From an uncultured Eubacterium sp. (GTDB taxonomy: Bacteria > Bacillota_A > Clostridia > Lachnospirales > Lachnospiraceae): a stretch of 5,067 bases of DNA. The stretch is taken from NCBI GenBank assembly GCA_948560485.1, contig CAOXUF010000191.1:1-5067 (forward strand), written 5' to 3'. The translations under genes and the position numbers were made by a program. Within the stretch, counting starts at the first letter, position 1; each line of letters starts with the position of its first letter. Positions 1 through 5,067 of the stretch are shown here, piece after piece. The notes below the pieces were generated by a model. That model searched no databases and had not been told where the DNA came from. It worked only from the letters and a program-made list of their open reading frames with translations.

Positions 1-24
1 TAAAAGGATTAAGACAAAATTCAT

Positions 25-60
25 AGAGAGAAAATGGCGGCGTTATAAATCACGCCGCCA
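25..60 (-). terminator. Intrinsic terminator of the regulator-kinase operon
   Basis: A perfect 9-bp inverted repeat (TGGCGGCGT at 35-43, ACGCCGCCA at 52-60) with an 8-nt loop is very GC-rich in an otherwise AT-rich region. Read on the minus strand, it is followed at once by TTTTCTCTCT (34 down to 25), a T-rich tail as expected of a Rho-independent terminator. It begins 46 nt after the kinase stop codon. On the plus strand the stem is not followed by a T tract, so it should work only for minus-strand transcripts. The rest of 1-106 shows no gene. Confidence 0.85.
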
Positions 61-106
61 ATGCAATAGAAACTTACATACCAGATTTTCAATATCAGTA
101 AAGATA

Positions 107-1477
107 TTAGTATTTAGTCTTAGGAAAAATCAAGGTGGTTTCGTAACCTTTTTGTTCCTCACTTAAAATTTGCATGATGCCGTTATGAGCTTCGACAATC
201 TGCAGCACCAATAGAACACCTAATCCATGCCGGAGGTGTAGAGCTTTATCGGTGCTTTCCAGATAATGTGTTTTAGAATTAAGTGCTTTCAGCTTTTCAG
301 CGGATACGCCAACTCCATTGTCTGATACAACGATGGCTATTTCTTTTTCGCTGCATGTTACCGAGATGGTAATTTTACAGCCATTTGCATTATGATTGAT
401 ACTGTTCTGGATCAAATTTGTAATAGCCCGTTTAATAAGAACTTCGTCACCACGAATAAATTCCGTTTCACATTGTGGCTCAGATTCAAATTCAAATACA
501 TATTTTTTATCAAGATTGCTGTCCAGAAATTCACATATGACCTGCCGTGCCAGCTCTACCGGATAAATGTTGCTAATGCGAAGCGGCTGCATATCATATT
601 CCAGCTTTGAAGTTAAATTCAAATCTTCGATCAGTCTTTTTATCTTTTCAGCCTGCTGACGGATTTCGGTCATTTTTTCCTGAACGTCAGAGTCCAGCCC
701 GTGATTTTTTTCGAGGCTGCTGGAATATCCGAGAACCATTGACAGTGGGGTGCGTATATCATGGGAAATACCACTGATCCAGTTTGCCCTTGCCGTATCC
801 CGGCGCTTTAGTGTTTTAGATACATGGTTAAGCTTTGCGTTGATTTCGGACAATTCTCCCTGTTCTGCCAACTGCGTTTTTTGACCGGCAGCAATTTCCT
901 CAATGCCAATAAGAATAGGTTTGATAGCCTTTTCTGTTTTTCGGTTGTTAAAGATAAAAAGCAGCAATACAATTCCGATATTTAGAAAAAATACAGCGAT
1001 GAACCCTATCGCATCAATTTTTATACTTACAATGGTTTTATATGCAGATAATTTCCAGTAACTGTCTTTAGGATAACCAAGGACTAGCAGACCATCGTTT
1101 CGGGCAGATACGAAAACAGGATAGTCCTCTAAATACCACCTTGCCATTTTTGCAATGTCTCCATAGGTGTATTGAACAGGAATGTTTGCCGGAAGTTTAT
1201 AATTCCAGATGACATTACCCGTCGCATTATCTATCAGCATACACCATGCATGGTCTTGATCTAATAAAGCTATGATATCATCTGGCAGAGTATATTGCCC
1301 GTCCGTCTGCTGTAATTCATCAGATATACAGGGTAACAGGTGGGTAGGACTTTGATTTCCGTGACTGACAGATACCATGATAAGACTTACAAATAAAAAA
1401 ATATTCACTAAAATGAAAAAGCAAAACAGCTTAACACTGGAATGGACATACCGTTTGAAAAATTTTTGTATATTCAT
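107..1477 (-). CDS. Membrane-bound sensor histidine kinase, probably sensing a peptide antibiotic
   Basis: This 456-residue protein is a two-component sensor kinase that should pass phosphate to the regulator encoded just upstream. A first membrane helix (about 16-37) and a second (about 155-176) flank an outside domain of about 117 residues. A HAMP-like linker (about 177-228) follows. The dimerisation helix carries the H-box SHDIRTP with phospho-acceptor His239. The ATP-binding domain shows the N-box (NLIQNS, Asn354/Asn358), the G1 box DNGVG (386-390) and the G2 box GLG (418-420), so all core catalytic motifs are intact. The outside domain has a PAS/Cache-like flavour (LIDNATGNVIW, about 81-91) and two cysteines (50, 79), but I cannot assign its family. 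The ATG lies 4 nt after the regulator stop, behind a weak CAGGG or AAAGGA site, so translation is probably coupled. The divergent transporter suggests a lantibiotic or similar peptide as signal; this is inference. Confidence 0.93.
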   Translation of the reverse strand: MNIQKFFKRYVHSSVKLFCFFILVNIFLFVSLIMVSVSHGNQSPTHLLPCISDELQQTDGQYTLPDDIIALLDQDHAWCMLIDNATGNVIWNYKLPANIPVQYTYGDIAKMARWYLEDYPVFVSARNDGLLVLGYPKDSYWKLSAYKTIVSIKIDAIGFIAVFFLNIGIVLLLFIFNNRKTEKAIKPILIGIEEIAAGQKTQLAEQGELSEINAKLNHVSKTLKRRDTARANWISGISHDIRTPLSMVLGYSSSLEKNHGLDSDVQEKMTEIRQQAEKIKRLIEDLNLTSKLEYDMQPLRISNIYPVELARQVICEFLDSNLDKKYVFEFESEPQCETEFIRGDEVLIKRAITNLIQNSINHNANGCKITISVTCSEKEIAIVVSDNGVGVSAEKLKALNSKTHYLESTDKALHLRHGLGVLLVLQIVEAHNGIMQILSEEQKGYETTLIFPKTKY

Positions 1478-1481
1478 AGGA

Positions 1482-2186
1482 TTACCCTGTTCCTTTCAAA
1501 ATCAGCTTGTAACCGATTCCCTTGACCGTGACAAGAGATACCGGCGAAGATGGTTCAGTTTCGATTTTCTCCCGGATATGCCGGATATGGGACATTAGTG
1601 TTTTTTCATATCCGACATATATGTCTCCGCAGACTGTCTGGCATAAAGAACCGAGCGTTACAATGCGTCCTGCATTGCTGAATAGTTTTTGAAGTATCTC
1701 CACTTCTTTTGCGGTAAGGGAGACTGGATCGCAGCCTTCTTTGTATACCTGTGCCTGTCCTAAGTCCACTTTGCAGGCTTCTAATAAAAAACTTGTATCC
1801 TCATTTTCTTTATATACCCGACGTAAAATCGCGGTGACACGCCATACAAATTCCTGTGCCAAAAAGGGTTTTACTATATAATCGTCCGCACCCACTTCAA
1901 ATCCTTTGGCTTTATCATCAAACTCACCTTTTGCCGTTAAAAACAGAATAGGTATATTGGTTTGTTCCCGGATCACTTTTGCAAGCATGAAACCATCCAT
2001 ATCAGGCAGCATGACATCCAGGACTGCCAGATCGGGGCGGGTGTCCAGCCTCTCCAAAGCACGAAGTGCTGTATCTGCGGTCAGTATATTTGTAAACCCA
2101 TTTTCTTTCAAAATGGATTGGCACATCAATAGGATTGCAGGCTCATCATCAACTAATAAGATTGATTTGTCCTTAATTGTACCCAT
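1482..2186 (-). CDS. OmpR/PhoB-family response regulator (234 residues from the preferred ATG)
   Basis: This is a DNA-binding response regulator of ordinary length. The receiver domain (about 7-122) has the acidic pair Asp13/Asp14, phospho-acceptor Asp57 in LAVLDVMLPDMDG, Thr84 and Lys106 (VKPF), so the phosphorylation site is complete. The winged-helix domain (about 134-230) ends in VTVKGIGYKL, typical of the family, with HIRHIREKI in the recognition-helix region. A longer frame opens at a GTG at 2204, but I chose the ATG at 2186 because a strong AAGGAG lies 7 nt upstream of it and the predicted transcription start falls near 2201, after the GTG. It is the first gene of a two-gene operon with the kinase and is divergent from the transporter operon, its likely target. 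Autoregulation is plausible because the shared control region lies directly upstream. Confidence 0.94.
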   Translation of the reverse strand: MGTIKDKSILLVDDEPAILLMCQSILKENGFTNILTADTALRALERLDTRPDLAVLDVMLPDMDGFMLAKVIREQTNIPILFLTAKGEFDDKAKGFEVGADDYIVKPFLAQEFVWRVTAILRRVYKENEDTSFLLEACKVDLGQAQVYKEGCDPVSLTAKEVEILQKLFSNAGRIVTLGSLCQTVCGDIYVGYEKTLMSHIRHIREKIETEPSSPVSLVTVKGIGYKLILKGTG

Positions 2187-2193
2187 ATTTCCA

Positions 2194-2199
2194 CTCCTT
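2194..2199 (-). promoter_or_regulatory. Ribosome binding site that decides the regulator start
   Basis: On the minus strand this reads AAGGAG, 7 nt before the ATG at 2186, which is ideal spacing. The alternative GTG at 2204 would place this motif inside the coding sequence, and that GTG has no comparable site of its own. This supports the shorter 234-residue protein. Confidence 0.85.
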
Positions 2200-2207
2200 T
2201 CCACGAC

Positions 2208-2237
2208 ATTATATCATATTTTCAACTATGGTACGAA
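2208..2237 (-). promoter_or_regulatory. Promoter of the regulator-kinase operon (extended -10)
   Basis: On the minus strand a perfect TATAAT (2213 down to 2208) is preceded by TGA, giving the extended -10 form TGATATAAT. The matching -35 position is poor (TTCGTA, 2237 down to 2232, 18-bp spacing), but extended -10 promoters tolerate a weak -35. Transcription would start near 2201, giving a leader of only about 15 nt before the ATG at 2186. The position is predicted from sequence alone. Confidence 0.7.
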
Positions 2238-2247
2238 TTGTGGTTTC

Positions 2248-2269
2248 AAAATCAAGGTAAAATCAAGGT
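2248..2269 (+). promoter_or_regulatory. Tandem 11-bp direct repeat, likely response-regulator operator
   Basis: Two perfect, directly adjacent copies of AAAATCAAGGT lie at 2248-2258 and 2259-2269. Tandem half-sites with an 11-bp (one helical turn) period are the usual target of dimeric OmpR/PhoB-type regulators, and such a regulator is encoded next door. The pair sits about 28 bp from each of two divergent -10 regions, just upstream of where each -35 would be. This suits activation of the transporter operon and possibly autoregulation. The match to this particular regulator is inference. Confidence 0.72.
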
Positions 2270-2276
2270 TAACTCC

Positions 2277-2310
2277 AACGTAACGCAAAGTGGAAGGTAT
2301 ATGATGTAAT
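2277..2310 (+). promoter_or_regulatory. Predicted promoter of the transporter operon, probably activator-dependent
   Basis: A -10 candidate TATGAT (2300-2305) matches TATAAT at five of six positions. An overlapping alternative is TGATGTAAT (2302-2310), an extended -10 form. Neither has a recognisable -35: the 17-bp position upstream of TATGAT reads AACGTA (2277-2282). A fair -10 without a -35, with a tandem operator ending at 2269, is the layout expected for a promoter that needs a bound response regulator. The transcription start would be about 2311-2317, giving a leader of about 20-26 nt. Confidence 0.55.
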
Positions 2311-2336
2311 CAGCTTAGGAAAGGAGCAGACAAAAA

Positions 2337-3239
2337 ATGGTTGTATCAACAGAGAATTTGTCAAAAGAGTATGACGGTATTTATCGGGTTAATGATCTGG
2401 ATATCCAAATTAACGAAGGGGATATTTATGGCTTTCTCGGTCCTAATGGTGCGGGCAAATCGACAACAATGAAGATGCTGCTTGGTCTTGTCAAGCCCAG
2501 CAAAGGAAGTATTGAGATTATGGGAAAGTCATTCAACGAGAAAAACCGGCAGGAGATTTTGAAAAGCGTTGGCTCCCTGATTGAATCCCCGTCCTATTAT
2601 GGTCATTTGACTGGCAGGGAAAATATGGAAATAATACGCAGGCTGCTGGGCTTGCCCCGGAAAAATATCGAGGAGGCAGTTCATATTGTCCGTATGGAAA
2701 AACAAATGGATAAGAAGGTCAAAAACTATTCACTTGGAATGAAGCAGCGGCTTGGAATTGCGATGGCACTGGCTCGCCGTCCTAAACTGCTTGTTTTGGA
2801 TGAACCTACTAATGGTCTTGACCCGGCAGGTATTGAGGAAATGCGGGAATTGGTCAAAACACTGCCAACGAAGTATGGGATGACCGTTATGGTTTCCAGC
2901 CATATCCTGAGTGAAGTAGATCAGATGGCAACTGTGGTCGGCATCATCAATCATGGTGAGCTGATCTTTCAGGAAAATATGTCCGTTTTGGATGCACAGC
3001 GGCAGCCGTATATCATTCTGAGAACCAGTGATAATAACTTGGCTTGTCAGATACTCAGAAATATGAATCCGTTAAGAACCGGGGACGGTTTGCAGTTAGG
3101 GGCTTTGTCCGATGAACAGACGGGTAAGGTGGTTCAAAACCTGTGTGCCAACGATATTGCTGTTTACCGAGTTGAGGAACACAGGGAGAGCCTTGAGGAC
3201 ATTTTCCTCAATCTGACCGGAAAGGAGATGACCCTTTGA
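2337..3239 (+). CDS. ABC transporter ATP-binding protein, lantibiotic-immunity (LanF/BcrA-like) type
   Basis: This 300-residue ATPase should power a membrane transporter formed with the two permeases that follow. In order: Walker A GPNGAGKST (35-43, Lys41), a signature motif YSLGMKQR (131-138, a variant of LSGGQ), Walker B LLVLDEP (151-157, catalytic Glu156), the D-loop GLDP (160-163) and the switch His189 in SSHILSE. The Q-loop position reads LIESP with Glu83 instead of Gln, a feature known from LanF-type lantibiotic immunity ATPases. The C-terminal part (about 220-300) is the usual accessory region of this family. An AAGGAG site (2321-2326) lies 10 nt before the ATG. The stop overlaps the next start (TGATG). 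Family members expel membrane-inserted peptides such as lantibiotics or bacitracin; the actual substrate here is unknown. Confidence 0.94.
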   Translation: MVVSTENLSKEYDGIYRVNDLDIQINEGDIYGFLGPNGAGKSTTMKMLLGLVKPSKGSIEIMGKSFNEKNRQEILKSVGSLIESPSYYGHLTGRENMEIIRRLLGLPRKNIEEAVHIVRMEKQMDKKVKNYSLGMKQRLGIAMALARRPKLLVLDEPTNGLDPAGIEEMRELVKTLPTKYGMTVMVSSHILSEVDQMATVVGIINHGELIFQENMSVLDAQRQPYIILRTSDNNLACQILRNMNPLRTGDGLQLGALSDEQTGKVVQNLCANDIAVYRVEEHRESLEDIFLNLTGKEMTL

Positions 3240-4012
3240 TGAAATATCTATGGCTTGAATTATATAAGCTGAAACATCGAAAGGTGTTTCTGACCTTTTT
3301 GGTGATCTTGGGCGTAGAATTGCTATTTGTTTTTTCTAACTATGGCAATAATAAAAATTTTCTAAACATGGTTTCTGATCCTGCTGCACCGGCATGGGAA
3401 GATCTGATTATCGGTCCAGCCGCTATAAATGGATTATTCTTTCCTATTTTGGCGGCGGTCATTGCCAGCCGTATTTGCGATATGGAGCATAAGGGAAACA
3501 CATGGAAGTTATTGGAGTGTAATAATCAGAACCGCAGATCTATCTGGTTCTGCAAATTTACAATAGTATCCACGCTTATGATGCTGGCAATCTTCATTCA
3601 GGCATTTATTATTATTGCTTATGGTAATTCTATGGGAATTGTCCAGCCGCTGCCTGTCAGAACGTTATTAGGTTTTGTGCTTGGAACTGCGATGATAACA
3701 TTTGTAGTCGTTACAATTCAGGTTTTCTTCTCCCTTGTATGTACAAACCAGCTTATCCCTATGTCTATCGGTATGATCGGCGCACTTATTGGGTTTATTT
3801 CCACATTGCTGCCACCGGGTATCCGCAACATTTTGATTTGGGGCAACTATGCAGAACTGATGGTGTTGGGGCAGGACACATCTTCAGGAAATCTGCAATC
3901 TTCCGGGTTAGTAGTACGGAACATCAACTTTGTTCCGCTTGCAATTCTGTTTGTTGTTGGTCTTGTGGCGTATGTTGTGTTCCGGAAGAGATTTGAAAAA
4001 TATGAGTATTAA
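3239..4012 (+). CDS. ABC-2 type permease, first subunit (LanE/MutE-like)
   Basis: This 257-residue integral membrane protein has about six helices (roughly 16-33, 60-80, 107-128, 142-167, 171-191, 231-248), a short positively charged N-terminus (KLKHRK) and a charged C-terminal tail (FRKRFEKYEY). This is the pattern of ABC-2 permeases of the lantibiotic immunity group. The motif AS-x5-EH-x4-W (from Ala76) and the QPLPV segment at 136-140 recur at nearly the same positions in the following gene, so the two permeases are paralogous and probably form a heterodimer with two copies of the ATPase. The ATG overlaps the ATPase stop by one base, implying coupled translation. A TTG at 3236 could add one residue: the AAGGAG at 3222-3227 is 8 nt from that TTG and 11 nt from the ATG. 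The call of first permease is by order and by similarity of architecture, not by a database match. Confidence 0.88.
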   Translation: MKYLWLELYKLKHRKVFLTFLVILGVELLFVFSNYGNNKNFLNMVSDPAAPAWEDLIIGPAAINGLFFPILAAVIASRICDMEHKGNTWKLLECNNQNRRSIWFCKFTIVSTLMMLAIFIQAFIIIAYGNSMGIVQPLPVRTLLGFVLGTAMITFVVVTIQVFFSLVCTNQLIPMSIGMIGALIGFISTLLPPGIRNILIWGNYAELMVLGQDTSSGNLQSSGLVVRNINFVPLAILFVVGLVAYVVFRKRFEKYEY

Positions 4013-4026
4013 AGGAGGAGTTTATA

Positions 4027-4770
4027 ATGCTGATCAATGCAATTCGTGCGGAAAATTTGAAAAGCCGCCATTCAAATATGTGGGTAGCGGTTACAGTTCT
4101 CCCGCTTTTGACAGCGGCAATAGGTGCAATTATTTACGGGATAAATGCCTCTGTCAGCTTATATGACGGTGATATGTGGCAGCAACTATGGCTACAGACA
4201 GGTTTATTTTATGGGTATTTCTTTTTCCCTATTCTGATTGCCATTTGTGCTTCCTTTTTATGGCGGTTGGAACACATTAACCATAACTGGAACAGCTTAA
4301 TGACAACGCCAATTCCCCGGTCTGTAATTTTTATCGCTAAGTTGGTCGTGTTAGCCAAGTCAATTTTTACGGCACAGGCACTTTTGATGATATTCATAAT
4401 CATTGTGGGTAAAGTAGGATTCCGTTTTGAACAGCCTATTCCCATAGGTATGCTCTGGTGGCTCTTTATGGGGTGGTTTAGCGCTCTTGGCGTTGCGGCA
4501 GTACAGCTTTATCTTTCTATGAAAATAAGAAGTTTTGCTGTTCCGGTTGGACTTGCGGTATGTCTGTGTATTGCGGGATTGGCATGTTATATTACGGGTC
4601 TTGGCAGTATGTTCCCGTATTCACAGCTAATTCTTGGTTTGTCATCACAGGAGAAAACTTTACCGATTGACAGCTTAACAACGCTGGTTCCAATGGTGGT
4701 TTTCTATATCGTGTTTTTTATATTACTGGCTTCACGTCGCTTGAAGAAGATTGACATAGTAGCCGGTTAA
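4027..4770 (+). CDS. ABC-2 type permease, second subunit (LanG/MutG-like)
   Basis: This 247-residue membrane protein has about six helices (roughly 18-38, 59-80, 102-127, 143-166, 169-190, 221-236). It shares with the preceding permease the motif AS-x5-EH-x4-W (Ala75 to Trp88) and QPIPI at 136-140, supporting duplication followed by divergence. It begins LINAIRAENLKSRHS, the short charged lead-in common in this permease group, and ends in a basic stretch (SRRLKK). Translation should be strong: AAGGAGGA (4012-4019) overlaps the previous stop codon and lies 7 nt before the ATG. With the upstream ATPase and permease it completes an F-E-G type transporter that should sit in the cytoplasmic membrane and clear antimicrobial peptides from it. 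The E/G assignment between the two permeases is tentative. Confidence 0.88.
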   Translation: MLINAIRAENLKSRHSNMWVAVTVLPLLTAAIGAIIYGINASVSLYDGDMWQQLWLQTGLFYGYFFFPILIAICASFLWRLEHINHNWNSLMTTPIPRSVIFIAKLVVLAKSIFTAQALLMIFIIIVGKVGFRFEQPIPIGMLWWLFMGWFSALGVAAVQLYLSMKIRSFAVPVGLAVCLCIAGLACYITGLGSMFPYSQLILGLSSQEKTLPIDSLTTLVPMVVFYIVFFILLASRRLKKIDIVAG

Positions 4771-4780
4771 GGAGGAGATC

Positions 4781-5065
4781 ATGAAAGAAAAGATTTTAGA
4801 AAAAATATCCTTGGGGGTTAGCCTGCTTCCTTTGACTTTCTTTATCATCCGGCATTTGAGAATCGGAATGGAAGCTCCTTGGGTGTATATCTTTTTTGCG
4901 GCGTATGCCGTATTGATTATTGTTGGTTTTGTATTTGCTATCTGCTTGATAAAAAACAAAAAAACGAGAAATGCCATATCAAAGGCTGCTTTAGCAATAA
5001 GTTCAGTGTATCTCGTTTTTTTTTCTTTATTTATCTATTTGACGATAGCGGCAAGATTACATTGA
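4781..5065 (+). CDS. Small three-helix membrane protein, possible accessory immunity protein
   Basis: This complete 94-residue protein has three predicted membrane helices (about 7-24, 34-57 and 69-90), a charged N-terminus (MKEKILEK) and a basic loop between helices two and three (KNKKTRN, 58-64). By the positive-inside rule that loop would be cytoplasmic. A GGAGGAG site (4771-4777) lies directly after the second permease stop and 3 nt before the ATG, somewhat close but in the same operon layout as its neighbours. I do not recognise its sequence family. Its place after an ATPase and two permeases, its size and its helix number resemble NukH, the lantibiotic-binding helper of the NukFEG immunity transporter of nukacin producers. 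That role is inference from context and shape only. The stop TGA is 2 nt before the window edge, so any terminator or further gene is out of view. Confidence 0.8.
   Translation: MKEKILEKISLGVSLLPLTFFIIRHLRIGMEAPWVYIFFAAYAVLIIVGFVFAICLIKNKKTRNAISKAALAISSVYLVFFSLFIYLTIAARLH
4958..5024 (+). repeat. 12-bp inverted repeat with T9 run inside the small membrane-protein gene
   Basis: AAAAAAACGAGA (4958-4969) and TCTCGTTTTTTT (5011-5022) are perfect reverse complements separated by 41 nt, and the second arm runs on into a total of nine T residues (5016-5024). Folded as RNA on the plus strand it would give a long-loop hairpin followed by only two further T residues. It lies wholly inside the reading frame, encoding KKTRN on one side and LVFF on the other, so it may be chance in AT-rich membrane-protein code. 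Confidence 0.4.
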
Positions 5066-5067
5066 GA

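Noticed and set aside
91..108. Inverted repeat AATATC / GATATT just at the kinase stop
   Set aside because: Only six A/T-rich pairs with a 6-nt loop, which is too weak for a terminator. The GC-rich hairpin at 35-60 is the convincing one.
1906..2283. Plus-strand open frame of 125 codons opposite the regulator gene
   Set aside because: It is antisense to a clear response regulator, runs through the divergent promoter region, has no ribosome binding site and has a low-complexity Ser-rich product typical of a shadow frame.
2301..2309. ATGATGTAA mini-frame upstream of the ATPase, behind GGAAGG
   Set aside because: It overlaps the predicted -10 and lies upstream of the likely transcription start, so it would not be in the mRNA as a leader peptide.
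3739..4166. Overlapping plus-strand frames inside the two permease genes (3739-3996 and 3930-4166)
   Set aside because: Their products are Cys- and aromatic-rich with no family resemblance, and the in-frame permeases with good start sites explain the region.
4732..4977. Minus-strand open frame of 81 codons opposite the second permease end and the small gene
   Set aside because: Its hydrophobic and Lys-rich product mirrors the sense membrane-protein code, and it lacks a promoter or ribosome binding site.
1..5067. Search for CRISPR repeats, tRNA or rRNA, insertion-sequence ends and riboswitches
   Set aside because: No spaced repeat array, cloverleaf, transposase fragment, terminal inverted repeat or long structured leader was seen. 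The only sizeable gap is the 150-bp divergent control region, which has very short predicted leaders.

Overview
This window reads as a compact peptide-antibiotic (lantibiotic-type) sensing and self-protection locus from a low-to-moderate GC Gram-positive bacterium. The likely host is a gut-type Clostridia or Lachnospiraceae member. That guess rests on strong AGGAG-type ribosome binding sites, TATAAT-like promoters, tight gene packing and the protein families present. The species cannot be named from the sequence, and no mobility gene, tRNA, rRNA, CRISPR array or insertion sequence is visible.

Layout. The left part is on the minus strand: an OmpR-family response regulator (2186 down to 1482), followed after 4 nt by a sensor histidine kinase (1477 down to 107). 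This pair ends at a strong GC-rich hairpin with a T-rich tail (60 down to 25). The right part is on the plus strand: an ABC ATPase (2337-3239), two related six-helix ABC-2 type permeases (3239-4012 and 4027-4770) and a 94-residue three-helix membrane protein (4781-5065). The four plus-strand genes overlap or lie 10-14 nt apart, so they form one operon, which reaches the right edge of the window.

The 150-bp gap between the divergent operons (2187-2336) is the most informative non-coding stretch. It holds two perfect, directly adjacent 11-bp repeats (AAAATCAAGGT twice, 2248-2269). They sit almost exactly at the midpoint between two mirrored -10 regions that share 11 of 12 bases. This looks like one binding site for the window's own regulator, placed to control both the regulator/kinase genes and the transporter genes.

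Proposed working model (inference): the kinase senses a membrane-active peptide or the damage it causes through its roughly 117-residue outside domain, phosphorylates the regulator at Asp57, and the regulator binds the tandem repeats and turns on the transporter. The ATPase and permeases resemble the LanF-LanE-LanG immunity transporters. The small last gene occupies the place and has the general topology of NukH-type accessory immunity proteins. No bacteriocin precursor or modification gene is in view, so this may be a stand-alone resistance module or the immunity end of a larger cluster.
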